Assembly (NCBI RefSeq): GCF_036322625.1
Contig: NZ_AP027266.1
Span: 3,475,001 to 3,539,000 of the forward strand
Length of the DNA: 64,000 nucleotides
Direction of reading: 5' to 3'
Source of the DNA: Roseicyclus marinus
GTDB lineage: Bacteria > Pseudomonadota > Alphaproteobacteria > Rhodobacterales > Rhodobacteraceae
The position numbers and the translations under genes were made by a program. The notes beneath the pieces are model-generated. The model was not told the origin of the DNA, did not search any database, and saw nothing but the letters and a program-made list of their open reading frames with translations. Positions 20,969 through 29,902 of the stretch are shown in pieces. Positions within the stretch are counted from its first letter, which is position 1, and each line of letters starts with the position of its first letter.

Positions 20969-21063
20969 CGCGCTCTCCGTTCTCTCGCCCCCTTCTGCCA
21001 GACCCCGCGCCCCCCGCCTATCCCCCTCTCGCCAAGCCTTGCGCCTTGGGCTAAGGGACCGCC

Positions 21064-22029
21064 ATGACCGAGGATCAGATCGCCGCCATCCGCGCCACCG
21101 CCGCCCGCGTCCTCAGGACCGAGGGCGAAGCCGTCACCGCCATGGCCGACGCGCTCCCCGATGATTTCGCCCCCGCGGTCGAGGCGATCCTCGCCACCCG
21201 TGGCCGCGTGATCCTGTCGGGCATCGGCAAATCCGGCCATATCGCGCGCAAGATCAGCTCCACCTTCGCCTCCACCGGCACGCCGTCGGCCTTCGTCCAC
21301 CCGGCCGAGGCCAGCCACGGCGACCTTGGCATGGTCACACCGGGCGATCTGACGATCCTCATCTCCAATTCCGGGGAAACCGCCGAATTGCGGGACATGG
21401 TCGCCCATGTCGCCCGTTTCGCCATTCCCATGATCGCCATCTCGGGCCGCGCCGACAGCACGCTCATGCGCGCCGCCGATTACCGCCTTGTCCTGCCGCA
21501 AGCGCCCGAGGCTTGCGTGATCGGCATGGCGCCCACCACCTCCACCACGCTCACGCTGGCCCTGGGCGATGCGCTCGCCGTGGCCACGATGGAACGGCGC
21601 GGTTTCCTGCCTGAGAATTTCCGCACCTTCCACCCCGGCGGCAAGCTGGGCGCGCAGCTTTCCAAGGTGGCGCAGCTGATGCACACCGGCGATGCCCTGC
21701 CGCTCGTGCCCGCCGATCTGCCCATGGCCGACACCCTGATCGTGATGAGCGAGAAAAGCTTCGGCATCGCCGGCGTGACCGAAGGGGGCAGGCTGGTCGG
21801 CGTCATCTCCGACGGCGACTTGCGCCGCAACATCGCGCATCTGATGGACCGCACGGCGGGTCAGGTCGCCACCCGCAAACCCCGCGTCATCGCCCCCGAC
21901 GATCTCGCGGCCGAGGCGATGGCGGTCATGTCCGGCAACCGCATCACGGCGCTATTTGTGGTCGATCCCGATGGCCAGCCCATCGGCCTCTTGCACCTGC
22001 ACGATTGCCTGCGCGCAGGGCTCGCCTAG
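21064..22029 (+). CDS. kdsD: KpsF/GutQ-type arabinose-5-phosphate isomerase
   Basis: A 321-residue enzyme that interconverts ribulose 5-phosphate and arabinose 5-phosphate, the first step to the LPS sugar KDO. The N-terminal SIS domain has GIGKSGHIARKISSTFASTG and the HPAEASHGDLGM loop; two CBS domains follow from about residue 205 (GVTEGGRLVGVISDGDLRR). AAGGGA precedes the ATG. The TAG stop lies in the first bases of a 105-bp repeat. Envelope sugar genes follow on the opposite strand. Confidence 0.93.
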   Translation: MTEDQIAAIRATAARVLRTEGEAVTAMADALPDDFAPAVEAILATRGRVILSGIGKSGHIARKISSTFASTGTPSAFVHPAEASHGDLGMVTPGDLTILISNSGETAELRDMVAHVARFAIPMIAISGRADSTLMRAADYRLVLPQAPEACVIGMAPTTSTTLTLALGDALAVATMERRGFLPENFRTFHPGGKLGAQLSKVAQLMHTGDALPLVPADLPMADTLIVMSEKSFGIAGVTEGGRLVGVISDGDLRRNIAHLMDRTAGQVATRKPRVIAPDDLAAEAMAVMSGNRITALFVVDPDGQPIGLLHLHDCLRAGLA

Positions 22030-22131
22030 AGCATGTCGCGCAAAAGTGGGAACCGGTTTTGCGCTCCTCGGACATGCGACATCAAAAGGTTAGAGGGCGG
22101 CGCGTGAATGCGAATGAACGCGACGCGCTCT
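22027..22131. repeat. RIME-like two-hairpin element, copy 1 (105 bp)
   Basis: About 93 percent identical to 44660-44764. Module 1 pairs GCATGTC with GACATGC and CGCAAAA with TTTTGCG; module 2 pairs AGAG-GCG-CGCGT with ACGCG-CGCTCT imperfectly. It lies between the 3' ends of kdsD and the epimerase gene. The architecture resembles RIME and Bru-RS mosaic elements of other alphaproteobacteria. The kdsD stop TAG is its first codon; the TGA of the opposing gene lies two bases past its end. Confidence 0.85.
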
Positions 22132-22133
22132 GA

Positions 22134-23150
22134 TCACACCCCGAAATACCCCCGGTACCATTCGACGAACCGCGCCACGCCGTCCTGGACACTGGTCTGC
22201 GGGCGATAGCCTGTCAGGCTCTGCAACAGGCTCGCATCGGCCCAGGTGGCGGGCACATCGCCCGGCTGCATGTCCATGTAATTTCGCGCCGCCCGCCGCC
22301 CCGTCGCGGTTTCGATCGCCTCGATGAACTCGGTCAGGCGCACGGAGTCGGAATTGCCGATATTCACCACCCGGAACGGCGCGACCGGGCTCAGGCTGTC
22401 GCCCTCGGGCACGGCATCGGGCGTGGCGGGCCGGACCGGCACCGCGTCGATCAACCCCACGATCCCGCTTACCAGGTCGGCGACATAGGTGAAATCCCGG
22501 CTCATGTCGCCGTGGTTGTAGACGTCGATGGGCCGGTCCTCCAAAATCGCCTTGGTGAATTTGAACAGCGCCATGTCGGGCCGCCCCCATGGCCCGTAGA
22601 CGGTGAAAAACCGGAACATCGTCACCGGCAGCCCGTACAGATGCGCATAGGAATGCGCCATCGCCTCGTTCGCCTTCTTGGTCGCGGCATAGAACGACAT
22701 CGGCGTATCCGCCTTCTGCGTCTCGGCGAACGGCATGTCCGTATTCGCCCCATAGACCGAAGAGGTAGAGGCCATCAGGCTATGTTCGGGCGGAAAGGCC
22801 CGGATCGCCTCGAGCAGGCGAAAGGTGCCGATCAGATTGGCTTCGACATAGCTTTCGGGATTGTCGATCGAGTAGCGCACGCCCGCCTGCGCGGCCAGGT
22901 GGATCACCGCATCGGGGCGGAATTCCTCCATCAACCCATGAAGCAGGCCCGGCGCTTCGATCCTGTCGTTGACGACGCGGAACCTTGCGTTCTGCATCAG
23001 CATCGCCTGCCGCCGTTCCTTGATCCGGACATCGTAGTAATCGGTCATCGCATCGACGCCGACCACCTCCCAGCCCTCGGCCAACAGCCTCGTGCAGAGG
23101 TGAAAACCGATAAACCCAGAAGAACCGGTTACAAGAGCCTTGCGCGTCAT
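22134..23150 (-). CDS. NAD-dependent epimerase, UDP-glucuronate 4-epimerase type
   Basis: A 338-residue extended short-chain dehydrogenase. The NAD loop GSSGFIGFHL is near residue 10, TSSVYGAN and the catalytic YAATKK follow. NHGDMSRDFTYVADLV and HLAAQAGVRYSI are typical of the UDP-glucuronate 4-epimerase (LpsL/CapI) branch, which makes UDP-galacturonate for LPS or capsule. The ATG overlaps the galE stop by four bases (ATGA at 23147-23150), so it is translated after galE. The C-terminus ends at a RIME-like repeat. Confidence 0.88.
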   Translation of the reverse strand: MTRKALVTGSSGFIGFHLCTRLLAEGWEVVGVDAMTDYYDVRIKERRQAMLMQNARFRVVNDRIEAPGLLHGLMEEFRPDAVIHLAAQAGVRYSIDNPESYVEANLIGTFRLLEAIRAFPPEHSLMASTSSVYGANTDMPFAETQKADTPMSFYAATKKANEAMAHSYAHLYGLPVTMFRFFTVYGPWGRPDMALFKFTKAILEDRPIDVYNHGDMSRDFTYVADLVSGIVGLIDAVPVRPATPDAVPEGDSLSPVAPFRVVNIGNSDSVRLTEFIEAIETATGRRAARNYMDMQPGDVPATWADASLLQSLTGYRPQTSVQDGVARFVEWYRGYFGV

Positions 23151-24160
23151 TCCCGTATCCCGTCGTTGCACACCCATTTCCACGAACTCGCGCACATCTC
23201 GTCCAATGTCTTCTCGGTGCGAAAGCCAAGAACCTCGGCCGCCTTGTCGGCACGCGCCACGTAAACCGGCACGTCGCCGGGGCGGCGCGCCGTGATCTCG
23301 TAGGGCAGGGCGCGGTTGCTCGCCCGCTGATAGGCCGCGATCACCTCCAGCACCGAATAACCCCGCCCGGTGCCAAGGTTCACACAATGCCCCCGCCCGG
23401 TCTCGAACAGCTTTTCAAGCGACAGCACATGCCCCCGCGCCAGATCCTCGACATGGATGTAATCGCGCACGCCCGTGCCGTCGGGCGTGTCGTAATCATC
23501 CCCGAACACCGCGATCTTGGGCAATTCGCCCGTCGCCACCTTGGCCACGAAGGGCATCAGGTTGTTGGGGATGTCATTGGGGTCTTCCCCGATCAACCCC
23601 GATGCATGCGCGCCCGCCGGGTTGAAATAGCGCAACACGCCGAATGCCCAGTCCGGGTTCGACCGCGCCAGCCAATCGAGCATCTGTTCGCCCAGGATCT
23701 TGGTCTGCCCATAGGGGTTCATCGCCCGGAACTCCGCCGTTTCCGGCGTCGGCGTCTCGTCGGGGATGCCATAGACCGTGGCCGAGGAGGAAAAGACCAG
23801 CTTGCGGCACCCCGCCTTGTCCATCGCCTGCAACAACGTGGTCAGCCCGCCGATGTTGCAATCGAAATACTCCAGCGGCCGCGCCACGCTGTCGCCCACC
23901 GCCTTCAGCGCCGCGAAATGCACCACCGCGTCGAAATCCTCCGCGCCAAAGACCTGCGCCAACTTGCCCGCGTCGCGCGTATCCCCCTCGATCACCCGCA
24001 CCGGACGGCCCGTGATGCGCTCCAGCCGTTCGGCCACGTTGCGCCGCGCGTTGCAGAAATTGTCGAGGATCACGACATCATGCCCCGCCTCGACCAGCGC
24101 GACATAGGTATGGGAGCCGATATACCCGGCCCCTCCGGTCAAAAGAATACGTTTCGTCAT
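23147..24160 (-). CDS. galE: UDP-glucose 4-epimerase
   Basis: A 337-residue enzyme that interconverts UDP-glucose and UDP-galactose. GGAGYIGSH (about 9-17), SSSATVYG and the catalytic YGQTK are present, and NPAGAHASGLIGEDP is diagnostic of GalE. It is first in a two-gene unit with the downstream uronate-type epimerase, so the operon provides galactose and galacturonate donors for surface polysaccharide. The ATG is divergent from the export lipoprotein gene across 203 bases. Confidence 0.94.
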   Translation of the reverse strand: MTKRILLTGGAGYIGSHTYVALVEAGHDVVILDNFCNARRNVAERLERITGRPVRVIEGDTRDAGKLAQVFGAEDFDAVVHFAALKAVGDSVARPLEYFDCNIGGLTTLLQAMDKAGCRKLVFSSSATVYGIPDETPTPETAEFRAMNPYGQTKILGEQMLDWLARSNPDWAFGVLRYFNPAGAHASGLIGEDPNDIPNNLMPFVAKVATGELPKIAVFGDDYDTPDGTGVRDYIHVEDLARGHVLSLEKLFETGRGHCVNLGTGRGYSVLEVIAAYQRASNRALPYEITARRPGDVPVYVARADKAAEVLGFRTEKTLDEMCASSWKWVCNDGIRE

Positions 24161-24363
24161 CGTCCGTCTTGGCACCTTCGCAGTCGCCAGTGACGCAATC
24201 ACGGTTTTCGCGCGCAACACAACCCCCGGCGGTCCCCTGTCTGGGGGCGGGGCAGAATTGCATCGCTCCCCCAATATGGTGTCATGTCCGGTTGACCCCC
24301 CCGACAAGTTGCGTAGGGTGCGGCCAGTTTCGTGTTCCGGTCCCCCAGGGCCAAGAGGTGGTA

Positions 24364-25488
24364 ATGAGTGTGTCGCATCTGCGTCGTCTGGCCCTTGGCC
24401 TTCTTGCGGTTGCAGCCCTTGCCGGATGCGAATCCCTCCCCCGCAGCGCCGCCGTCGAACGCGAGATCGTGGCCGTCTCGCAGGGCGAAACCGCCGATTT
24501 CCAGGTCCATACCGTCGACAGCACCTTTCTCGACCAGATCGCCCATTGGCCCGCGACCGGGCCGGCACCCCTTGGCTGGCTGCCCGCCAGCGGCGGCGCC
24601 CGGACACAGGTGATCGCGCCGGGCGATACGCTCGAACTGACGATCTGGGACAGCAACGAAAACTCGCTCCTCTCCGCGCCCGGCCAGCGGCAGGTGCAGA
24701 TCCAATCCCTCACCGTCGCGCCCGATGGCACGGTTTTCGTGCCCTATGTCGGCGATACGCGCGTCTCCGGCATGACGCTGCAAGTCGCCCGTGAACATCT
24801 GCAAGATGCCATCGACGCCATCGTCGCCTCCGCGCAGGTCCAGCTTTCCATGGCCGAGGGGCGCACCAATTCCGTCGATCTGGTGGGCGGTGTCGGCAAT
24901 CCCGGGGCCTATCCCCTGCCCGACCGCAACTATACCGTGCTGAACCTGATTGCCGCGGGCGGCGGCGTGCAACCCGCGCTCGTCAATCCCCAGATCCGCC
25001 TGCGCCGCTCGGGCCGCATCTACGGCACCTCCGTCGCGCGGCTCTATGCCGATCCGGGCCTCGACACGCTCCTGCATGGCGGCGATCAGGTCATCGTCGA
25101 ACAGGACCCCCGCCAGTTCCTGTCCCTCGGCGCGGCGGGCCAGCAAAGCCACCACCGCTTCCCGCAGGACCGCGTCACGGCACTTGATGCCATGGCCATC
25201 ATCGGCGGCGTCGACAGCCGCCGCGCCGATCCCGGCGGTATCCTGATCCTGCGCGAATATCCCGACAGCGCGCTGCGCACCGACGGCACCGGCCCCGCCC
25301 TGCCGCGCGTGGTGTTCACGCTCGATCTGACCTCGGCCGACGGCCTGTTCAGCGCCCGCAACTTCGACATCCACGCAGGCGATCTCGTCCTTGTCACCGA
25401 AAGCCCGATCACTTCCGCCCAGACCATCTTCGGCCTGATCGGCTCGGTCTTCGGCGTCGCCAACCAGACGGCGAACCTCGCGAACTGA
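24364..25488 (+). CDS. Wza-like polysaccharide export lipoprotein
   Basis: A 374-residue outer membrane auxiliary protein. It has a signal peptide with lipobox ALAGC (Cys near 21). The polysaccharide-export domain starts VIAPGDTLELTIWD (about 82), with VAPDGTVFVPYVGD, and SLBB-type segments follow (VDLVGGVGNPGAYPLPDRNYTVLNLI). In Wza, BexD and KpsD systems this protein forms the outer membrane channel for capsule. No Wzc kinase, Wzx or Wzy gene is nearby, so the partners must lie elsewhere. AGAGGTGG precedes the ATG at 24364. Confidence 0.9.
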   Translation: MSVSHLRRLALGLLAVAALAGCESLPRSAAVEREIVAVSQGETADFQVHTVDSTFLDQIAHWPATGPAPLGWLPASGGARTQVIAPGDTLELTIWDSNENSLLSAPGQRQVQIQSLTVAPDGTVFVPYVGDTRVSGMTLQVAREHLQDAIDAIVASAQVQLSMAEGRTNSVDLVGGVGNPGAYPLPDRNYTVLNLIAAGGGVQPALVNPQIRLRRSGRIYGTSVARLYADPGLDTLLHGGDQVIVEQDPRQFLSLGAAGQQSHHRFPQDRVTALDAMAIIGGVDSRRADPGGILILREYPDSALRTDGTGPALPRVVFTLDLTSADGLFSARNFDIHAGDLVLVTESPITSAQTIFGLIGSVFGVANQTANLAN

Positions 25489-25494
25489 CCCCGC

Positions 25495-26745
25495 TCAACG
25501 CGGCAGGGCAATCGCCTTGCCCCTCGGCACCAGCCCGTTGATCTTCTCCAGATGCACGGGCAGGCAGCGCGTGGTGAAATCGTAGCGCTCCACCATATGC
25601 GCCCGCGCGTTCCGCCCCAGATGCGCGAAATCGCCGGGCGCCTCCAGCACCTCGATCACCTGCCGTGCCAGCGCCTCGTGATCGTGGAAATCGACCAGCA
25701 TCGCGGTCTCGCCATGGGTCATCACCTCCCGCACCGGCGGCGTGTCCGAACCGACGATCACAGCCCCCATCGACATCGCCTCCATGCTCGACCACGACAG
25801 CACAAAGGGCACCGTCAGATAGACATGGCACCGCGACACCTGGATGATCTCCCGATAGGCCGCGTAGGGCACCTTGCCCAGGAAATGCACCCGGCTCCAA
25901 TCCAGGCCGTCGCCCAGCTCCCGCTCCATCTCGGCCCGGTAGCCGCCCTTTGCGCCGCTCGCCTTGCCATAGGACACTTCGTTGCCCCCGATGATCAGCG
26001 CCCGTGCATTTGGCCGCGCCTCCAGGATCCGGGGCAGGGCGCGCATGAATTTGTGAAAGCCCCGCGTCGGCTCCATGTTCCGCGCCATATAGGTAAAGAT
26101 CTCGTCGTCGCGCGTGACCGCCCGCCCCAGCCTTGTCAGCGGGACCGAGGCCTCCGCCCTGGGCCGCAGCTTGTCGGTGCGGATCCCGTCATGCTCGACA
26201 TAGATCTTAGACCTGAACGCCTCCGGATAGGTGTCGCGCTGGAACAGCGTCGGCGACTGGCCCAGATCGACACTATGCAGATTGGCGAAATTCACCGCGT
26301 TGCGCGCATGCATCATGAACCGTGCATGCTCGGATGCCGGGAATTCCGGGTCGAACCCCACCGATCCCCCCTGCGCCAGGAAATAATATTCGTAAAACCC
26401 GATGATCGGCACATCCGCCCAGACCTGCTTGAGAAAGGTCAGCTCCCCCCATCCCACATGTCCGATGATGACATCGGGCCGGAACCCTTCGGCCGCCAGC
26501 CGCTCGGCGGCAAAGGCCGCGCCCAGACCGTTGCCGACACATTCCTCCCAGTATTTCGTCGGCGCATAGGCATCTTCCGCCGGCTTGTGATGCGTCTTGT
26601 AGACGACGATCCGCGCCCCCTTGGCCTCCGGCAGACCCTTGCGCTGGGTCAGGAACACGATCTGATGCCCGCCCTGCGCCACCAGCCATTGAAACAGCTC
26701 CCGATACTGGCCGGGAAAATTCTGGTGCACGAAAAGGATGTTCAT
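25495..26745 (-). CDS. Glycosyltransferase family 4
   Basis: A 416-residue GT-B fold enzyme. The N-terminus (NILFVHQNFPGQYREL) matches a group of GT4 enzymes from polysaccharide loci; the C-terminal donor domain has RVHFLGKVPYAAYREII and SWSSMEAMSMGAVIVGSDTP, where the conserved acidic residue binds the sugar nucleotide. The product is probably cytoplasmic or peripheral at the inner membrane. It is tail-to-tail with the Wza-like gene (seven bases between). The sugar and acceptor are unknown. Confidence 0.88.
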   Translation of the reverse strand: MNILFVHQNFPGQYRELFQWLVAQGGHQIVFLTQRKGLPEAKGARIVVYKTHHKPAEDAYAPTKYWEECVGNGLGAAFAAERLAAEGFRPDVIIGHVGWGELTFLKQVWADVPIIGFYEYYFLAQGGSVGFDPEFPASEHARFMMHARNAVNFANLHSVDLGQSPTLFQRDTYPEAFRSKIYVEHDGIRTDKLRPRAEASVPLTRLGRAVTRDDEIFTYMARNMEPTRGFHKFMRALPRILEARPNARALIIGGNEVSYGKASGAKGGYRAEMERELGDGLDWSRVHFLGKVPYAAYREIIQVSRCHVYLTVPFVLSWSSMEAMSMGAVIVGSDTPPVREVMTHGETAMLVDFHDHEALARQVIEVLEAPGDFAHLGRNARAHMVERYDFTTRCLPVHLEKINGLVPRGKAIALPR

Positions 26746-26824
26746 CGCCTGCCTGCTCTTTGGTGACGCGACACACTTTCGACCAAGCCACCCGCGACAG
26801 CAAGCCTTCGCGCCGCCTGATCCC

Positions 26825-26872
26825 CGATTTGGCCCCCGATTTGGGCCCGAATTTGGGCCCTAATTTGGGATT
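26825..26872 (+). repeat. 12-bp tandem repeat (4 units) upstream of hslO
   Basis: Units CGATTTGGCCCC, CGATTTGGGCCC, GAATTTGGGCCC and TAATTTGGGATT follow each other without gaps. It lies 55 bases before the hslO start, in the 182-base space that also serves the divergent glycosyltransferase gene. Nothing in it looks coding. Confidence 0.8.
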
Positions 26873-26927
26873 GCAGGACAAGCCCCTATATGACAGCCAA
26901 ATCCCGCAATCGCAGGAAGCCAATCAC

Positions 26928-27947
26928 ATGACCCTGACCACCAGGATCGCATGGGACGACACGGTGTTGCCGTTCCAGCTCGACCGCTCCGATATCCGTG
27001 GCCGCGTGGCCCGGCTCGACCAGACGCTCGATCAGGTCCTGTCGCAACACGACTACCCGACCGAGGTCGAAGCGATGGTGGCCGAGGCCGCCCTTCTGAC
27101 CGCGCTCATCGGCCAGACCATGAAATTGCGCTGGAAATTCTCGCTCCAGGTCCGTGGCAGCGGGGCGATCCGCCTCATCGCCACCGATTTCTTCGCGCCC
27201 GGCGACGATGACACGCCCGCCCGCATCCGCGCCTATGCCAGCTACGATGCCGAGAAACTGGTCAAAGGCGCCGATCCCTTCAGTCAGATCGGCAAGGGCT
27301 ATTTCGCCATCCTCATCGACCAGGGCAGCGGCACCACCCCCTACCAGGGGATCACGCCGCTTGCGGGCGGATCGCTCGCCGCCTGCGCCGAGGCGTATTT
27401 CGCCCAATCCGAACAGCTCCCCACGCGCTTCGAACTCAGCTACGGCCTCAGTCGCGAACCGGGTCAGCCCGCCCATTGGCGCGCGGGCGGCGTCATGCTG
27501 CAACACATGCCCAAGGCCTCGCCGCTCATGGCCAATGATGGCGCCTCCGGCGAAGACGGGCTTCTCGCCGCCACCGATCTCCTGGACGAGGAAGAGGGCG
27601 AAAACTGGTCCCGCGCCAATATCCTGCTCGACACCGCCGAGGCGCTGGAACTGATCGGCCCCAGCGTCGGGCCGACCGACCTCCTCCTGCGCCTCTTCCA
27701 CGAGGAAGGGCCGCGCGTCTACGATGCCCTGCCCGTGCAATTCGGCTGCACCTGTTCCGCCGACCGCGTCCGCACCAGCCTGTCGATCTATTCCGCCCGC
27801 GACATCGGCCACATGACGACCGAGGATGGCCGCGTCACCGCCGATTGCCAGTTCTGCGGCGCGCATTACGAATTCGACCCCCGCACGCTGGGGTTCGAGG
27901 CCGAATTGCCGCCCGAGGCGGAGGGGGGCGATGACAGCGCCCGTTGA
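26928..27947 (+). CDS. hslO: Hsp33-type redox-regulated chaperone
   Basis: A 339-residue cytoplasmic chaperone activated by oxidation. The C-terminal zinc switch is present as CTCS and CQFC (about residues 274-277 and 309-312), the CxC and CxxC pairs that form disulfides on peroxide or heat stress. The N-terminal domain has EVEAMVAEAALLTALIGQTM. It is longer than E. coli Hsp33 (292) by insertions including a DEEEGENW acidic stretch. AGGAA lies nine bases before the ATG. It overlaps the next gene by 17 bases. Confidence 0.93.
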   Translation: MTLTTRIAWDDTVLPFQLDRSDIRGRVARLDQTLDQVLSQHDYPTEVEAMVAEAALLTALIGQTMKLRWKFSLQVRGSGAIRLIATDFFAPGDDDTPARIRAYASYDAEKLVKGADPFSQIGKGYFAILIDQGSGTTPYQGITPLAGGSLAACAEAYFAQSEQLPTRFELSYGLSREPGQPAHWRAGGVMLQHMPKASPLMANDGASGEDGLLAATDLLDEEEGENWSRANILLDTAEALELIGPSVGPTDLLLRLFHEEGPRVYDALPVQFGCTCSADRVRTSLSIYSARDIGHMTTEDGRVTADCQFCGAHYEFDPRTLGFEAELPPEAEGGDDSAR

Positions 27948-28524
27948 TCTCGACCGACTTCTGACAGCGCTCGAGCTTGCGCCGCAGCGCCCCTCGTCGG
28001 ATTACGACCTGAACGCCGCCGCAGCCCCGCCCGAGGGGCGCGTGCTGCGACCGGCCGCCGTGCTGATCGGGGTCCTGGGGCGCGAGCTCATCCTGACCAA
28101 ACGCGCCTCCCACCTGAAACATCACCCGGGCCAGATCGCCTTTCCCGGCGGCAAGGTCGATCCGACCGATGCCGATGCCACCGCCACCGCCCTTCGTGAA
28201 GCGCAGGAGGAAATCGGCCTCGACCCTGCCAGCGTCACCGTGCTGGCCGATCTGCCCACCCACGAGGCTGTAACCGGTTATCTCATAAATCCGGTTCTGG
28301 CCCGGATCGAGCGCGACTTCACCCCCACCGCCGACCCCGCCGAAGTGGCCGAGGTGTTTCGCGTCCCCCTCGCCCATGTCCTCGACCCGGCCCGCTACCG
28401 GATCGAGAAACGCCGCTGGCGCGGGGTCTGGCGGCAATATTACGTCGTGCCCTTCGGCCCCTATTACATCTGGGGCGCAACCGCGCGCATGCTCAAGGCG
28501 CTGGCCGACCGGGTGACGCCATGA
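27931..28524 (+). CDS. NUDIX hydrolase, CoA pyrophosphatase family
   Basis: A 197-residue protein. HLKHHPGQIAFPGGKVD at about 60-76 is the UPF0035 signature that marks CoA-specific NUDIX enzymes (NudL/PCD1), followed by a Nudix box (ALREAQEEIGL). It would cleave CoA or its oxidised forms to 4'-phosphopantetheine and 3',5'-ADP. The start at 27931 has GGAGGGGG just upstream and lies inside hslO; its own end overlaps cca by four bases. The three genes are therefore tightly coupled. Confidence 0.92.
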   Translation: MTAPVDLDRLLTALELAPQRPSSDYDLNAAAAPPEGRVLRPAAVLIGVLGRELILTKRASHLKHHPGQIAFPGGKVDPTDADATATALREAQEEIGLDPASVTVLADLPTHEAVTGYLINPVLARIERDFTPTADPAEVAEVFRVPLAHVLDPARYRIEKRRWRGVWRQYYVVPFGPYYIWGATARMLKALADRVTP

Positions 28525-29675
28525 AGCTCACCGCCGATTGGCTCACCACCCCCGGCACGATGGCCGTGATGGACATGCTCGCGGCGGGCGGCCATGGCGC
28601 ATGGTTCGTCGGCGGCTCCGTCCGCAACGCGCTGATCGGCGCGCCGGTTCTCGACATCGACATCACCACCGATGCCCGCCCCGACCGCGTGATGGACCTC
28701 GCCGCGCAACGGGGCATCAAGGCGGTTCCGACCGGCATCGACCATGGCACGGTCACGCTGGTCGCAGATCACCGCCCCTACGAGGTGACGACGCTCCGCC
28801 GCGACGTGGAAACCCACGGCCGCCACGCCACCATCGCCTATACCGACCGGCTGGAGGATGACGCCGCCCGCCGCGATTTCACCATGAACGCACTTTATGC
28901 GCGCGCCGATGGCACGATCCTCGACCCCAATGGCACGGGCCTTGCCGATCTGACCGCCCGCCGCCTGCGCTTCATCGGCGACCCCGCCGAACGCATCGCC
29001 GAAGATTACCTCCGCATCCTGCGCTTCTTCCGCTTCCACGCCTGGTATGCCGATCCTGCGGGCGGCTTCGACGCCGAGGGTCTGGCCGCCTGCGCCGCGC
29101 TTGCCGATCGCCTCGAACGCCTCTCCCGCGAACGGGTGGGGGCCGAGATGCTCAAACTCCTCGCCGCCCCCGATCCCGCCCCTGCGGTCGCCACCATGGC
29201 GCAATTGGGCGTGCTCGCCCGGCTCCTGCCCGGATCGGAGGCGCGCCTCCTCCCCCTCCTCGTCGCTTTCGAGGGGGACTTGCCCCCCGATCCGATCCGC
29301 CGCCTCGCCGCGCTGGGCGGGACGGATGTCGCGGCGACCCTCCGCCTGTCGCGCGCCGACCGCGACCGGCTCGCCACGCTCCGCGCCGGTCTGGCATCCG
29401 CCGATCCGCCCGGCGCGCTGGGCTTTGCCCATGGTGCCGCGACCGCGCGCGACATCCTCCTGCTCCGCGCCGCCCTCTTCGAAACCGTTCCCGATCTCGC
29501 CGCGCTGGCCGAGGTCGAAACCGGCGCCGCCGCCGTCTTTCCGGTCCGCCCCGCCGACCTGATGCCGGGCCTTCAGGGACCCGATCTCGGCGCCGCGCTC
29601 AAGACGCTTCAGGCGCGCTGGATCGCCTCCGATTTCACCCTGACCCGCGCCGAACTCCTCGCCAGCCTGCGTTAA
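28521..29675 (+). CDS. cca: CCA tRNA nucleotidyltransferase
   Basis: A 384-residue class II nucleotidyltransferase that builds or repairs the 3' CCA end of tRNA. The head domain shows GGSVRNAL (31-38) and DIDITT with the two metal-binding aspartates (about 45-50), YEVTTLRRD, and RRDFTMNAL. The neck helix begins RFIGDPAERIAEDYLRILRFF. The C-terminal part is Arg/Ala rich and typical of Rhodobacterales. The overlap ATGA with the NUDIX gene indicates coupled translation. A poly(A) polymerase cannot be excluded by eye, but the length favours CCA addition. Confidence 0.92.
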   Translation: MKLTADWLTTPGTMAVMDMLAAGGHGAWFVGGSVRNALIGAPVLDIDITTDARPDRVMDLAAQRGIKAVPTGIDHGTVTLVADHRPYEVTTLRRDVETHGRHATIAYTDRLEDDAARRDFTMNALYARADGTILDPNGTGLADLTARRLRFIGDPAERIAEDYLRILRFFRFHAWYADPAGGFDAEGLAACAALADRLERLSRERVGAEMLKLLAAPDPAPAVATMAQLGVLARLLPGSEARLLPLLVAFEGDLPPDPIRRLAALGGTDVAATLRLSRADRDRLATLRAGLASADPPGALGFAHGAATARDILLLRAALFETVPDLAALAEVETGAAAVFPVRPADLMPGLQGPDLGAALKTLQARWIASDFTLTRAELLASLR

Positions 29676-29785
29676 CCTTTCGCGTTAAGCTTCCCTCAAT
29701 ACTCCCGCCCCGATCTTCACCCTTCCTTTACATCTGCCCCGTCCCGTCAACCCCGCATCAAGGTTAACGCGCGCCCCGCTTCCGC

Positions 29786-29838
29786 TTCTCCGTTTCGAAA
29801 ATATCCCCGCCGGAGGCTCCCGAAGCGGGGGGTCCAAG
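29786..29838 (-). repeat. Intergenic hairpin element, inverted copy upstream of the LysE gene
   Basis: Read on the minus strand: CCCCCCGCTTCGGGAGC, then CCTCCGGCGGGGATATTTT and CGAAACGGAGAAGCGG. The tail agrees with the 8063-8126 copy at 21 of 24 compared bases. No minus-strand gene lies directly upstream of it, so here it cannot be the end of a known transcript. Confidence 0.7.
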
Positions 29839-29902
29839 CGCGCGGCTTGACATTCGCCGCCCCGCGCCCTCACCTCGCGCCACATCCCTTTCGGAGCCCG
29901 CC

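Noticed and set aside
24161-24363. TTGACC and TAGGGT as a promoter for the export lipoprotein gene
   Set aside because: Spacing is only about 15 bases and the -10 match is poor, so it was not listed as a feature.
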